From: Pseudoalteromonas shioyasakiensis
Lineage (GTDB): Bacteria; Pseudomonadota; Gammaproteobacteria; Enterobacterales; Alteromonadaceae
Assembly: GCF_019134595.1 (NCBI RefSeq)
Contig: NZ_CP077770.1
Coordinates: 3,592,501-3,656,500 of the forward strand
Direction: 5' to 3'
DNA length: 64,000 nucleotides
A model generated the notes under the pieces. That model worked only from the letters and a program-made list of their open reading frames with translations. It was not told where the DNA came from and did not search any database. The position numbers and the translations under genes are program-made. Positions 51,124 through 61,120 of the stretch are shown here, piece by piece (position 1 is the stretch's first letter; each line of letters starts with the position of its first letter).

Positions 51124-51525
51124 CTACAGAGTTGCGTTTTCAGCACCACCAACTCGCTGGTAAAGCTTTGTTATTTCAGCCTGCTGCTGAGCATCAATTT
51201 GCCAATTTAAAAACTGTATAGATTTACCATTAACGAGGGTAACTTTAAAAACAGTAACAAATGCTACTTGGTTAAATTCAACAGTGACGATATCTTCTGC
51301 GTTAATGTAACGCTTCCCAAACCCACTTGAATGGCAAACACCCGCCTTGTAACAGTATAAAAAGCGTATTTGTAAGAAGTTTAATAAGATAATAAGTAGC
51401 AAAATAGGTAACAGTAGCATCAGAGGTGATGCACCTAGCAGCGTAACGCTTAATGCAACAAGAATAGTCAATGCTATCTTGCTTCCCTGTAGAGTCCAAT
51501 TAGGACTTAACTTAATCGTTTTCAT
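51124..51525 (-). CDS. Hypothetical two-helix membrane protein
   Basis: A 133-residue protein I do not recognise. The N-terminal half holds two hydrophobic segments (about 15-50: ALTILVALSVTLLGA and LMLLLPILLLIILLNFL). The C-terminal part is a soluble beta-rich region (INAEDIVTVEFNQVAFV, KVTLVNGKSIQFLNW), reminiscent of bacterial PH-like domains, though this is only a structural guess. It stands alone between exeM and the EF-G2 gene. A long AT-rich region lies upstream of it. Confidence 0.68.
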   Translation of the reverse strand: MKTIKLSPNWTLQGSKIALTILVALSVTLLGASPLMLLLPILLLIILLNFLQIRFLYCYKAGVCHSSGFGKRYINAEDIVTVEFNQVAFVTVFKVTLVNGKSIQFLNWQIDAQQQAEITKLYQRVGGAENATL

Positions 51526-51907
51526 GAAAATGTTTCTTTAGTTGTAATATTTAATAAGCAGACGTTTAATACAAAATGATTAAAAATTCATTTCGTAGCC
51601 ATTTTACATGGAGCAAAAAGGGTACACAAGGAAGGTTGAAGCACTTTATTACTAGGAAAAAATAATCAACTTATAACTTACTAATAAAGCTGTATATTTT
51701 TGAAAATGAACTTTGTATTAAAATCGTACAAATTAATACTCAGCAATATTTACGATTAATTATTAGTTAAAAGCACTTTAAATTTGCGATACCTGTACAT
51801 TTACATTAATCATTTAAGACTGAATGATGGGTTAATCTATAAAGATAAGAAGTGATTATTTTGTAATCGAGAAGAATACGGCAATATATTTAGGATTTTT
51901 AGGCAAT
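51526..51907. other. AT-rich non-coding stretch
   Basis: About 380 bp with no gene seen on either strand, presumably holding the promoter of the preceding minus-strand gene. No convincing repeat or small RNA is visible. The EF-G2 terminator lies at its right end. Confidence 0.5.
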
Positions 51908-51938
51908 AAAAAACCCGCAACAAGTGCGGGTTTTTTTA
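51908..51938 (-). terminator. Terminator of fusA2
   Basis: On the minus strand AAACCCGCA and TGCGGGTTT form a stem around a short loop, followed by a T-run, about 20 bp after the stop codon of the EF-G gene. Confidence 0.9.
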
Positions 51939-51957
51939 AAAGAAGTTAAAAGGCTAA

Positions 51958-54045
51958 TTACTTAGCAGCTTTTTTCTCTTTTTCTGCAGCGATTACTGTT
52001 TCAGCAACGTTTGCAGGACATGGTGCGTAGTGTGAGAACTCCATAGAGAACTGACCACGACCAGAAGTGATAGTACGTAAGTGGCCGATGTAACCGAACA
52101 TTTCAGAAAGTGGTACATCACCCTTGATGCGAACGCCCATTGCGCCAGCTTCTTGGTCTTTGATCATACCACGACGACGGTTAAGGTCACCGATTACGTC
52201 ACCTACGTTGTCTTCCGGAGTGAATACGTCAACTTTCATGATTGGCTCAAGAAGTTGTGCACCCGCTTTAGGGATAGACTGACGGAAAGCGCCTTTAGCA
52301 GCGATTTCGAACGCGATTGCTGATGAGTCAACTGCGTGGAAAGCACCGTCGAAAAGTTCAACTTCAACGTCTAATACTGGGAAGCCAGCTAGAACACCTT
52401 CATCCATCATAGACTTGAAGCCTTTCTCAACTGCAGGCCAGAATTCTTTAGGTACGTTACCACCAACAACTGATGAAGAGAACGTGAAGCCTGAGTTTTG
52501 CTCGCCTGGCTTGATGCGGTAATCGATCTTACCGAATTGACCAGAACCACCAGATTGTTTCTTATGCGTGTAGCTATCTTCGATTTCTTTCGTGATAGTT
52601 TCACGGTAAGCAACCTGAGGTTGACCAACAACTAGGTCTACGCCGTAAGTACGCTTAAGGATATCTACTTTGATATCTAAGTGAAGCTCACCCATACCTT
52701 TAAGGATGGTTTCGCCTGAATCTTCGTCAGTTTCAACTTGGAATGAAGGATCTTCTGCAACCATCTTACCGATCGCGATACCCATTTTCTCGTTACCGCC
52801 TTTGTCTTTAGGAGCAACAGCGATTGAGATTACTGGATCAGGGAAGATCATCGCTTCAAGTGTACATTCATGCTTAGGATCACAAAGAGTGTGACCAGTT
52901 TGAACGTTCTTCATACCAACAACAGCGATGATGTCACCCGCTTGTGCTTCAGTAAGTTCGTTACGCTCGTCAGCTTGCATCTCAACCATACGGCCGATAC
53001 GCTCTGTTTTACCAGTTGCTGAGTTAAGGATTGTGTCACCTTTCTTCATGCGACCAGCGTAGATACGGATGAACGTAAGTGCACCGAAACGGTCGTCCAT
53101 GATTTTGAACGCAAGCGCTTTAAGTGGCTCATCTGCAGAAACAGTTGCTACTTCACCAGTAGGCTCACCTGTTTCAGGATCAGTTAGAGGTTGTGGGTCA
53201 ACTTCTGTAGGCGAAGGTAGGTAATCTACAACCGCGTCTAGTACTAACTGCATACCTTTGTTTTTGAATGCAGAACCACAGAATGTTGGGAAGAACGCAA
53301 GATCACGAGTACCTTTACGGATACAACGTTTGATGTCTTCTAGAGAAGGCTCTTCACCGTCCATGTAAGCCATCATTAGGTCTTCGTCTTGCTCAACAGC
53401 AGACTCAACAAGCATCTCATGGTATTCATCAACTTTGTCTACCATGTCAGCTGGAACGTCTTGTACTTCGTAGTTTTCAGGAAGACCAGTCTCGTCCCAA
53501 ACGTATGCTTTTTTCTCAAGTACGTCTACAACACCACAAAATTGGTCTTCGATACCGATTGGTAAAGTCATAACTAGTGGGTTAGCACCTAGTACTTTCT
53601 CAACTTGACCTACAACGCGGTAGAAATCAGCACCCATACGGTCTAATTTATTTACGAAGATTACACGTGCAACTTCTGATTCGTTCGCATAACGCCAGTT
53701 AGTTTCTGACTGCGGCTCAACACCACCAGAACCACAGAATACACCGATACCACCGTCTAGTACTTTAAGTGAACGGTATACTTCTACTGTGAAGTCAACG
53801 TGTCCCGGAGTATCGATAACGTTTAAGCGGTGGCCTTTCCACTCACAAGTTACAGCTGCTGATTGGATTGTAATACCGCGCTCAGCTTCTTGTTCCATGA
53901 AGTCAGTAGTAGACTCACCGTCGTGTACCTCACCAGTCTTATGAATTTTACCCGTAAGCTTAAGGATACGCTCAGTGGTGGTAGTTTTACCCGCGTCAAC
54001 GTGGGCGAAAATACCAATATTTCTGTACTTCGATAAATCTGCCAT
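51958..54045 (-). CDS. fusA2: Elongation factor G, EF-G2 type
   Basis: A 695-residue translational GTPase. G-motifs: [15 protein letters not shown] (P-loop, about 15-29), [22 protein letters not shown] and [15 protein letters not shown] domains II-V follow, with [22 protein letters not shown] and [12 protein letters not shown] at the end. The start [20 protein letters not shown] matches the Vibrio/Pseudoalteromonas EF-G2 family rather than the str-operon EF-G. No rpsL, rpsG or tuf genes are adjacent. EF-G2 may act in translocation or ribosome recycling. An extended -10 promoter is at 54085-54093. Confidence 0.93.
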   Translation of the reverse strand: MADLSKYRNIGIFAHVDAGKTTTTERILKLTGKIHKTGEVHDGESTTDFMEQEAERGITIQSAAVTCEWKGHRLNVIDTPGHVDFTVEVYRSLKVLDGGIGVFCGSGGVEPQSETNWRYANESEVARVIFVNKLDRMGADFYRVVGQVEKVLGANPLVMTLPIGIEDQFCGVVDVLEKKAYVWDETGLPENYEVQDVPADMVDKVDEYHEMLVESAVEQDEDLMMAYMDGEEPSLEDIKRCIRKGTRDLAFFPTFCGSAFKNKGMQLVLDAVVDYLPSPTEVDPQPLTDPETGEPTGEVATVSADEPLKALAFKIMDDRFGALTFIRIYAGRMKKGDTILNSATGKTERIGRMVEMQADERNELTEAQAGDIIAVVGMKNVQTGHTLCDPKHECTLEAMIFPDPVISIAVAPKDKGGNEKMGIAIGKMVAEDPSFQVETDEDSGETILKGMGELHLDIKVDILKRTYGVDLVVGQPQVAYRETITKEIEDSYTHKKQSGGSGQFGKIDYRIKPGEQNSGFTFSSSVVGGNVPKEFWPAVEKGFKSMMDEGVLAGFPVLDVEVELFDGAFHAVDSSAIAFEIAAKGAFRQSIPKAGAQLLEPIMKVDVFTPEDNVGDVIGDLNRRRGMIKDQEAGAMGVRIKGDVPLSEMFGYIGHLRTITSGRGQFSMEFSHYAPCPANVAETVIAAEKEKKAAK

Positions 54046-54084
54046 TATTTTACTCTTAATAAAGTCGAAAAATTATTCGGCGGG

Positions 54085-54093
54085 AGTATAGCA
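54085..54093 (-). promoter_or_regulatory. Extended -10 promoter of fusA2
   Basis: On the minus strand TGC-TATACT, an extended -10 element, lies about 40 bp before the ATG; the -35 region is weak, as is common with extended -10 promoters. Confidence 0.5.
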
Positions 54094-54254
54094 TTACTTA
54101 AAGCGAACATCACCATCGAAGTCGCTTAAAATGCAATCAATTTTATAAAATTTTTCTATGCTAAGGATAAGTGGCACTTTTTAACGTGCCGAACAGTGAG
54201 TTTATGCTACTAAAATCGCTAATTTAGCGCTGATTTGGCAATTAAATGATGCGA

Positions 54255-54983
54255 TTAGCTGCTTGTCATTTTATAACAACGCTCAGGTCGTCCGATACTT
54301 CCGTAGCTCTGATCAGCACTGACTTGCTCAGCTTCAAGCAAGTATTCGAGGTAACGACGGGCTGTTGAGCGGCTTACGCCGACTAAATCACCCATTTGCT
54401 GAGCAGTAAAAGCCGTGCCAATATTCGCTTTAAAAGCTTTTAAGATCTTTTGCAAAGTAAGCTGATCCACCCCTTTTGGCAACCTAACTGGGGCTTTTAA
54501 CTGTTCTTGCGATCCAAATAAAGTATCGACCATAGATTGGGTTACTTCATCGGCATCTGACAAACATTGTTGCCTTGCTTCGAATCTCGCCAGCGCTTGA
54601 TCTAAACGATTTAGCATTAATGGTTTTACTAAGAAGTCACAGGCACCAAGTTGCATGGCTTTTTCCAGTGTTTCTACTTCTTTTGCTGCGGTTAACAGCA
54701 TTACTTCGCTTTTCATTTCTTCGCGGCGTAATTCATTCAGTAAATCAAGACCATTGCCATCGGGTAAATGAATATCGAGCAAAATTAAATCGGCATTAAT
54801 AGCCGATAATAGCGCTTTCGCAGTGGCAAGATTGCCTGCAATACCCACAACCTGATATTGCCCCTGACGTAGAGTTTGCCGTGCCCCTTGTTGGCCAGCA
54901 ACGCCATGAGGAAGTAATAAATATTGCGCCAATAATTGGGCTACTTCTACTTCGTCTTCAACAATGACAACTGAGTAAGTCAT
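54255..54983 (-). CDS. CitB/DcuR-type response regulator
   Basis: A 242-residue response regulator. The receiver domain has VIVEDEVEVAQLL (acidic pair), LILLDIHLPDGNG with the phospho-acceptor Asp, and VMLLTAAKEVETLE. Between the first and second helices lies an unusual insert (PHGVAGQQGARQTLRQGQ). The C-terminal helix-turn-helix (TAQQMGDLVGVSRSTARRYLEYL) is that of the CitB/DpiA/DcuR family, which controls carboxylate uptake genes. It lies 37 bp after its kinase and is the last gene of the tct-type cluster. Confidence 0.88.
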   Translation of the reverse strand: MTYSVVIVEDEVEVAQLLAQYLLLPHGVAGQQGARQTLRQGQYQVVGIAGNLATAKALLSAINADLILLDIHLPDGNGLDLLNELRREEMKSEVMLLTAAKEVETLEKAMQLGACDFLVKPLMLNRLDQALARFEARQQCLSDADEVTQSMVDTLFGSQEQLKAPVRLPKGVDQLTLQKILKAFKANIGTAFTAQQMGDLVGVSRSTARRYLEYLLEAEQVSADQSYGSIGRPERCYKMTSS

Positions 54984-55020
54984 GCTTTTTACCTTTTATT
55001 TATAGGCTGATCATTTTTTA

Positions 55021-56643
55021 TTATTTTGGAATGTAGACACTTAAACGTGCCCCCATCAGATCAGACTCACCTATTTCTAAACTACCACGACACGAATCTA
55101 AGTTGGTTTTAACTAAATAAAGGCCGATACCATGCTCTGCCCCTGACTTAGAACTGTATTGTGGTGTGAATATCACATCCTTGTCATCGCCTAAACCAAA
55201 GCCGCTGTCTTCAACATCAAACAATAATGTTTTACTGGTTTCATCAACCGTAACACGAACCTTAGGGGTACGTGTATCGCTAGCTCGAATAGCAGCTTCA
55301 ATTGCGTTATCAATCAAATTGCCAAGTATCGAGACAACCCGTTCAAGCATATCTTTACGAGTGATCGGTCCTAATAAGCTATCTGGATTGAGCTCAAGTA
55401 TTACATTAAGTTCACGCGCTTTATGGTATTTACCAACCAATAAACCTGCTAGCACTGGATCTTGGATCCTTTCGAGCAAATGATGGATCTGCGCTTGCGA
55501 GCCTTTACTTTCTTGACCAATTAGCTCAATCGCCTGATCCGTTTGCCCCATCTGAATTAGCGCACCAATTAAGTTTAGCTTGTTCGAGTAATCATGCGTT
55601 TGCACTCGTAATAACTCAGCAAAGGCTTGCACTTTGGTTAATTGCTGCGATAAATATTCAAGCTCATCCGCAGGGCGCATACTCAGCAAAATACCATCAG
55701 CCTGGCCTTGCACCTGTAATGCATATCGCGACAACACAATGCGTTTATCGGCGGCAAATAATTCAAAACCAACAATCGGACGCTGTTGGTTATGCATTAA
55801 AAACTCGGTGTGTTCAGGAAGTAAGTCTGCAAGCTTAAGTGGCTGATGAATACAGCTTGTCGGTTTACCGAGGATTTCGCAGGCACGTTGGTTTAAGTTA
55901 CGTACATTACCTTCAGGATCGAGGGCGATAATGCCGCTACGAACAGTATTCAAAATAGCATCTTGCTCAGAGAACAACCGTGCTATTTCATCAGGCTGTA
56001 AACCAAAAATAGCATTACGAACCCGTTGACCAATATACACCGCAGCCAAAATGCTTAAACCTACTAGCAATAAGCCCCAAAGCATGATTTCTGCACTACG
56101 AGCACGAATAAGCGGTTCAATTGATTGCACTAAAAAGCCAACCGAAACCAAGCCGATGACTTCGCCTTGCTCTGAGAGCACAGGGACTTTGCCACGGATA
56201 GACTCGCCCAAACTCCCTTTTGCAATCGACACATACCGCTCACCACGTAGCGCCGCTTTGCTATCACCACCCACCATCGGCTTACCGAGCTTGTCGGGGT
56301 CTGGGTGAACAATGCGGCGGGTATTCTTATCGCCAATCACAATAAAGCTGGCTGCGGTGAGTTCACGAATATGCTCAATTTGTGTATTTAACTCATCAAG
56401 CCCTTGCTTGGTTTGCAATGCGTTTTGCACATCATCCCGTGAGGCAATACTGGTTGCGAGCGCAAGCGCTTTATCACCCATGTGGTTATGTAAGCTTTCT
56501 GCAGTGATCTGATACACCAATGCGCCAAACAACACAGCCTGTAAAACACATAGACCGGTAACCCAAATGATGAGCCGCGTTTCTAAGCGCTTCGGTTTTT
56601 TAACCACATGCTGAAATGGGTTTAGCTTATTGGTGTATCTCAT
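55021..56643 (-). CDS. CitA/DcuS-type sensor histidine kinase
   Basis: A 540-residue membrane kinase. An N-terminal membrane helix (about 25-45), a periplasmic PAS/Cache-like sensor (about 50-180, GDKNTRRIVHPDPDKLGK and SLGESIRGKVPVL), a second membrane helix, a cytoplasmic PAS domain (about 235-320), the SpoIIID-type H-box (RVQTHDYSNKLNLIGALIQMG) and the HATPase (LGNLIDNAIEAAIR, GFGLGDD, HGIGLYLVK) follow in order. CitA/DcuS-type kinases sense citrate or C4-dicarboxylates outside the cell. It begins 14 bp after tctA, implying a shared transcript. Confidence 0.9.
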   Translation of the reverse strand: MRYTNKLNPFQHVVKKPKRLETRLIIWVTGLCVLQAVLFGALVYQITAESLHNHMGDKALALATSIASRDDVQNALQTKQGLDELNTQIEHIRELTAASFIVIGDKNTRRIVHPDPDKLGKPMVGGDSKAALRGERYVSIAKGSLGESIRGKVPVLSEQGEVIGLVSVGFLVQSIEPLIRARSAEIMLWGLLLVGLSILAAVYIGQRVRNAIFGLQPDEIARLFSEQDAILNTVRSGIIALDPEGNVRNLNQRACEILGKPTSCIHQPLKLADLLPEHTEFLMHNQQRPIVGFELFAADKRIVLSRYALQVQGQADGILLSMRPADELEYLSQQLTKVQAFAELLRVQTHDYSNKLNLIGALIQMGQTDQAIELIGQESKGSQAQIHHLLERIQDPVLAGLLVGKYHKARELNVILELNPDSLLGPITRKDMLERVVSILGNLIDNAIEAAIRASDTRTPKVRVTVDETSKTLLFDVEDSGFGLGDDKDVIFTPQYSSKSGAEHGIGLYLVKTNLDSCRGSLEIGESDLMGARLSVYIPK

Positions 56644-56657
56644 ATCAGTGCCTTGTT

Positions 56658-58196
56658 CTACGCATGTTGCTGTGCTTGCGTAGCTGCTTTTTCTTTACGA
56701 CGTTGGACAATATAGTCTTTCAGTGGGAACAACAACACTAAGATCGAAATCACAAAAATACTCAGTGTTAATGGGCGGTCCCATAAAAAGCTGAGCGAGC
56801 CATCTGAAATCATCATTGCACGGCGGAAATTTCGCTCAATCATATCACCAAGGATAAAGCCAAGTAATAAAGGCGCCATCGGGAAAGCTAACAATCGAAG
56901 CACCAAAGCCACCAGCGCAAAACCCACCATCATAAATAAATCAAAGGTGTTAAATGACACTAAATACACACCAATTAAGCTGAAGAATAAAATCATCACT
57001 GTCAGCACAGATTTAGGCATAGCCAGCACTTTAGCGAAATACGGGATCAGCGGCAGATTCAAAATAAGCAGTACAATATTGCCAAAGTACATACTGACAA
57101 TAACTGCCCAAAACACGCTTGGGTTTTCTTGCATTAACATAGGGCCAGGCTGAATACCGTAGGCAATTAATGCACCTAGCATAATTGCTGTTGTACCAGA
57201 GCCTGGAATACCTAAAGTCAGTAATGGTACAAATGAGCCCGTACAGGCTGCATTATTAGCCGACTCAGGTGCGGCTAAGCCACGCATTGAGCCCTTACCA
57301 AATTTATCTTTCAGTGCCTTTGGAGCAAGGTTCCGCTCAGTGGCATAGGCCATAAAGCTGGCAATGGTTGCCCCTGCGCCCGGTAAAACACCGACAATAA
57401 AGCCAAGTAAAGATGAGCGGCCAACCACAGGAGCCATGTCTTTTACTTCTTCTTTAGTCAGTTTTGTTGAGCCAATTTTTGGCGTATTAGGATCATCAAT
57501 TTTTTTATCTGGTTCAGCTTCAGGACGCGCCACATTAATCAGTGCTTCTGCCAACGCGAACGTTGCCATTGCTACTAATAAAAAGCTAATACCATCTAAT
57601 AAATCAGCTTGGCCAAAGGTAAAGCGCTCGGTACCTGAAGAGGGATCAATCCCTACTGTTGCCAGCATTAAACCAAATACCGTCATCATCATGGCTTTTA
57701 GAAATTGCCCTTTATTAGAGAACGCGGCAATGGCCGTTAAGCCTAAAAACATCAGTACAACATAATCAGGCGATTGGAAACTTAATGACACTTTCGCTAA
57801 TAAAGGTGCCGCCACCATCAATAAAATGGCGCCAATCGTCCCGCCTATAAAGGATGAATAAGCTGCAATCGCAAGGGCTTTACCAGCCTTACCTTGTTTT
57901 GCTAGCGGGTAACCATCAAACGATGACGCTACCGTCCCCGCTACACCCGGCGCATTAATCAAAATAGAAGAAGTAGAGCCACCGAATATAGCCCCGTAGT
58001 AAACACCGGCCATTAAAATCATGCCTGAGTCAGCACCGATGCTGTAAGTGATCGGGATCATCAACGCAATCGCAGTAATTGGACCAAGGCCAGGTAGCAT
58101 ACCGATGAACGTGCCAACAAAGCAGCCAACAATCACATATAATAAGTTGTTCCAGTCGAGTACGGTCGACAAACCTAACATAATTCCATCAAGCAT
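56658..58196 (-). CDS. tctA: Tripartite tricarboxylate transporter large membrane subunit TctA
   Basis: A 512-residue membrane protein with about 12 helices. TctA signatures are GMLPGLGPITAIALMIPITY (about 33-52), YGAIFGGSTSSILINAPG (about 68-85) and LGIPGSGTTAIMLGALI (about 330-346). Together with TctB and a TctC-type binding protein it forms a secondary carboxylate importer. It follows tctB with a 3-bp gap and precedes a two-component system that probably controls the operon. Confidence 0.93.
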   Translation of the reverse strand: MLDGIMLGLSTVLDWNNLLYVIVGCFVGTFIGMLPGLGPITAIALMIPITYSIGADSGMILMAGVYYGAIFGGSTSSILINAPGVAGTVASSFDGYPLAKQGKAGKALAIAAYSSFIGGTIGAILLMVAAPLLAKVSLSFQSPDYVVLMFLGLTAIAAFSNKGQFLKAMMMTVFGLMLATVGIDPSSGTERFTFGQADLLDGISFLLVAMATFALAEALINVARPEAEPDKKIDDPNTPKIGSTKLTKEEVKDMAPVVGRSSLLGFIVGVLPGAGATIASFMAYATERNLAPKALKDKFGKGSMRGLAAPESANNAACTGSFVPLLTLGIPGSGTTAIMLGALIAYGIQPGPMLMQENPSVFWAVIVSMYFGNIVLLILNLPLIPYFAKVLAMPKSVLTVMILFFSLIGVYLVSFNTFDLFMMVGFALVALVLRLLAFPMAPLLLGFILGDMIERNFRRAMMISDGSLSFLWDRPLTLSIFVISILVLLFPLKDYIVQRRKEKAATQAQQHA

Positions 58197-58199
58197 AAC

Positions 58200-58664
58200 T
58201 TAACTCCACAGATTGCCAGGTACTAAGTAGATGCCCAGTACTTGTGTCATTAAAAACCAAAAAACCACGGCCACAGGCACAGAAGCAAACAACAACACAG
58301 CCTTACGGCGTTCGCCCATGATAAAAAAGCCCGTAATTAAAAATGCACTGGTGGCAATTAAAAAGCCGAACGGTTCAAGCATGGCGCTATAAGCCACCAT
58401 TAAAACCAACAGTGCAAAGGTACGTAGTAAGTTGCCCTTACTGAGTAGCTCTGCTTTTTCTGCAGGCGCTTGCTTTAATAAGTTGGCACCAATCGATAGT
58501 ACACACACCACGATACCAAATACTGCATACACTTTTGGTAAGGTTGCAGAAGTAACGCTTTCGTACTCTTCAAATGGCATAAGTGGAATTTGCCAAGCCA
58601 CAAGGGCGTAGAGGGTAAAGAGGACCAAGAATAAACTTGGTCCAATTAGTTCACGGTTTAACAT
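58200..58664 (-). CDS. tctB: Tripartite tricarboxylate transporter small membrane subunit TctB
   Basis: A 154-residue protein with four hydrophobic segments (SLFLVLFTLYALVAW, VYAVFGIVVCVLSIG, TFALLVLMVAYSAML, VLLFASVPVAVVFWFL) and the PFGFLIATSAFLI stretch typical of TctB. It is the small membrane partner of TctA. It lies 9 bp after tctC and 3 bp before tctA. Confidence 0.88.
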   Translation of the reverse strand: MLNRELIGPSLFLVLFTLYALVAWQIPLMPFEEYESVTSATLPKVYAVFGIVVCVLSIGANLLKQAPAEKAELLSKGNLLRTFALLVLMVAYSAMLEPFGFLIATSAFLITGFFIMGERRKAVLLFASVPVAVVFWFLMTQVLGIYLVPGNLWS

Positions 58665-58673
58665 CGTCTAACC

Positions 58674-59639
58674 TTAGCCTCGGATAAAACCAAGTTCTTT
58701 CATTACAACGCGTAATTGCGCTTCTTGCTGCTCAAGCGATTTAATAAACGCTTCTTTTTCTTGAAATAGATTTAGCCAACCATTGCGGGCACGAACCGCT
58801 TCCCATTCAGGAGTTTGTTGCAACTTACGTAGCTTTTCTGTGTACTCGGCAAGTTTGTCTGCTGGTAAATCTGGGGTTGCAAAAAAGCCGCGCCAGTTTA
58901 CGAACTCCATGTCGTAACCTAGCGACTTTAAGGTTGGAATTGCTGGGTAATCTGGCAATGTCTCTGCAGAAGTCACCGCTAAAATACGTGCCTGACCACC
59001 ATTAGCGACTTCGAGTGCTTCACTTAAGCCTGTTGAAAGTAAATTGACCTCACCCGACAGTAAACCAGCTTTCGCTTTACCACCGGCATCGTAAGGAATG
59101 TAACGTAATCGACGACCATCAAGACCCGCCGCTTTAACCGCTTGTGCAGCCACTAAGTGATCCATGCTGCCGCGCGCAGAGCCACCTGCTACTTTTACAG
59201 AGCCTGGGTCTTTTTTCATTGCATCAATAACGTCTTGCCATGTTTTAAATGGCGAGTCATTACGCACCACAAATGCACCATAATCAGCAATCATGCTGGC
59301 AACTGGTGTTAAATCGCGATAGCTGTAAGGAATTTTGCCTGATAATGCGCGCAGTACGATAGGCGTTGAGTTAACCATCAATATATCGCCTTTTTTAGTG
59401 CCCGACTCAATCAAGTAAGCAATTGCACGGCCACCGCCACCGCCCGACATATTCTGGAACGATGCATTGTCTTCAATGCCCGCTTTTACCATTGCTTCAC
59501 CGACACCACGTGCTGTGGTATCCCAACCGCCGCCAGGGCCCCCCGGTACCAAAAAGTGTAAGTTTGCTAATGCCAGTGGGCTGGCTACTAATAATGAAGC
59601 TGCTAAAACAGATCTTTTTAATGATTTAAACATAGTCAT
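58674..59639 (-). CDS. tctC: Tripartite tricarboxylate transporter substrate-binding protein (TctC/Bug family)
   Basis: A 321-residue periplasmic binding protein. After the Sec signal (MTMFKSLKRSVLAASLLVASPLALA) it has the Bug/TctC motif LVPGGPGGGWDTTARGV (about 30-46), NMSGGGGGRAIAYLI, GGSARGSMDHLVAA and the WRGFFATPDLP segment. Bug proteins bind carboxylates with water-mediated contacts; ligand specificity cannot be read from sequence. A methionine at residue 3 is an alternative start. It follows the porin by 12 bp and heads tctCBA. Confidence 0.92.
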   Translation of the reverse strand: MTMFKSLKRSVLAASLLVASPLALANLHFLVPGGPGGGWDTTARGVGEAMVKAGIEDNASFQNMSGGGGGRAIAYLIESGTKKGDILMVNSTPIVLRALSGKIPYSYRDLTPVASMIADYGAFVVRNDSPFKTWQDVIDAMKKDPGSVKVAGGSARGSMDHLVAAQAVKAAGLDGRRLRYIPYDAGGKAKAGLLSGEVNLLSTGLSEALEVANGGQARILAVTSAETLPDYPAIPTLKSLGYDMEFVNWRGFFATPDLPADKLAEYTEKLRKLQQTPEWEAVRARNGWLNLFQEKEAFIKSLEQQEAQLRVVMKELGFIRG

Positions 59640-59651
59640 AATGCACGACTC

Positions 59652-60893
59652 CTAAAATAAGTACTGCATACGAGCACTGATGCCCATACCTGAATCTTCA
59701 CCACCTACCAGCGTAGAAGCACCGGCACCATCAACATCGCTGTAAATCAGGTTGCCCATAAATTTGATATCGCTGCTTAGGTAATATGATGTGCCTAATG
59801 TATAAGTGGTTACGTCGGTACCTTGCTGTTTGCTGCTAGCGTTCATTTGTGACACACGTGCAACCAGCTCCCATGCATCTTTAATCCCTTTTGGTTGTAC
59901 AAATAGCGCTGAACCTGCTTTGTAACGGCGCTGCTCACCGCCTAAGAAGTAACTTGCCGAGACATGAAAGCCATCAAAACGCTCACCATCAAGTTCGTTA
60001 CTACTATCTACCGTATCAAGGTAGCGGCTGGCATATTCAGCCTCTAGAGTGAATGCATTCGCTTGGTAGGCAAATTCAAGACCGCTTTGCGACATGCTAT
60101 TTAGCGCTGCGGTTTCACCACCAACTGCGTAATCCACTAAGCGAACATTGGTTTCACGCACTTCACCACGGGCAAAACGAGCGCTTAAATCATTGTCGCC
60201 CATATCACGATAAGAGTGCCAAGCACCTAAATGAATCACATCACCCGGCGCTGCACTAGACCACGTTAAGCGACCTGTTACAGCCAATGTCAGTTTGTCA
60301 TCTTCGTCATGCCCCGATGCACCAAACGCATCGTTTTTGTAAACACCCACGGCGTAACGTAAGCCTGAATCTTTAAAATATTGATAAGCTGAGATACCCC
60401 AGCGGAAGAAAGGCGAGAAAGTGTTAGCAAGAGTGCTACGCTCAATGGTATTAATGTGTTTAGAACTGGTTAGCGCATTGAGCGACATGTCTTCACGAAT
60501 TTTACCGGCTTTTACTTTTAAGCCGTTGTCGAATGCATAACGTACCCGCGCTAACACGATTTCAGCCGTGCCTTCAGAAAATTCGAGTAGTAATTTGTGA
60601 TCCCAGTTGCCATGTTCACTTTCAACATAAGTACGGATACGACGTGGGAAGAAGTCGCTGCCTCCAGCGCCATCATTGTCGGCATTGTAAGCACCGTCGA
60701 AATAGTTGTAATCAAGTTGCACGCGACCACCAAATTCTAGGTTGAAGCCGCTAGATGTTTTTAATGAATCCACTTCTTTTTGAAGTGCATCGAGTTGTTG
60801 CTGTAGTTGTTCAGTGTCGCTTTGTGCGAATGCTGATGTACTTGCTAACGCCGCTGCAACGGCTAAAGCGAGCTGTGTGTTACTTGCTTTCAT
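59652..60893 (-). CDS. Outer-membrane porin, phosphate-selective (OprO/OprP) family
   Basis: A 413-residue outer-membrane protein. After the signal peptide (MKASNTQLALAVAAALASTSAFA) comes a short coiled coil (EQLQQQLDALQKEVDSLK). A beta-barrel with repeated aromatic strands follows (FGGRVQLDYNYFDGAYN, VYKNDAFGASGHDEDDK, YLDTVDSSNELDGERF) and ends in a C-terminal Phe (MQYLF), as needed for barrel assembly. The OprP-like family name is structural; here it probably passes the carboxylate taken up by TctCBA. First gene of the porin-tct unit, 227 bp after scoB. Confidence 0.85.
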   Translation of the reverse strand: MKASNTQLALAVAAALASTSAFAQSDTEQLQQQLDALQKEVDSLKTSSGFNLEFGGRVQLDYNYFDGAYNADNDGAGGSDFFPRRIRTYVESEHGNWDHKLLLEFSEGTAEIVLARVRYAFDNGLKVKAGKIREDMSLNALTSSKHINTIERSTLANTFSPFFRWGISAYQYFKDSGLRYAVGVYKNDAFGASGHDEDDKLTLAVTGRLTWSSAAPGDVIHLGAWHSYRDMGDNDLSARFARGEVRETNVRLVDYAVGGETAALNSMSQSGLEFAYQANAFTLEAEYASRYLDTVDSSNELDGERFDGFHVSASYFLGGEQRRYKAGSALFVQPKGIKDAWELVARVSQMNASSKQQGTDVTTYTLGTSYYLSSDIKFMGNLIYSDVDGAGASTLVGGEDSGMGISARMQYLF

Positions 60894-61030
60894 GAATTAC
60901 TCCACACCAGATTATAGTTATTTGTTGTCGTTGATCGGCCTACTGCAAACGGCGATCTGGTTTGGAGCATAGTGTTAACGATAGATTAACGAAATGTTTA
61001 GGGGGTAAGTTGCATTGATGGTGATAAATG

Positions 61031-61063
61031 GCTTTTTGTTCATAAAGCTCATGAACAAAAAGC
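61031..61063. promoter_or_regulatory. 13-bp perfect inverted repeat between scoB and the porin gene
   Basis: GCTTTTTGTTCAT (61031-61043) and ATGAACAAAAAGC (61051-61063) are perfect reverse complements around 7 bases. It lies 58 bp after scoB ends and 138 bp before the porin ATG, on the minus strand. No T-run follows on the minus strand, so it is more likely an operator or mRNA stabilising hairpin than an intrinsic terminator. A site for the adjacent response regulator is a reasonable guess. Confidence 0.55.
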
Positions 61064-61120
61064 ACATTATTGGGGGTTAGTATAAAATCTAGGCAAATTA
61101 GCTGCTTAAAATTCGCAAAA

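Noticed and set aside
51526..51907. Hidden small gene in the AT-rich gap beside EF-G2
   Set aside because: No frame with a start, ribosome site and reasonable length is visible on either strand.
51958..54045. Antisense reading frames in the EF-G2 gene as extra genes
   Set aside because: Open frames on the opposite strand have no ribosome sites or family features and reflect codon bias of a highly expressed gene.
61031..61063. Intrinsic terminator of scoB
   Set aside because: The inverted repeat is AT-rich, and on the minus strand the stem is followed by CATTTATC rather than a T-run, so it is listed as a possible operator.
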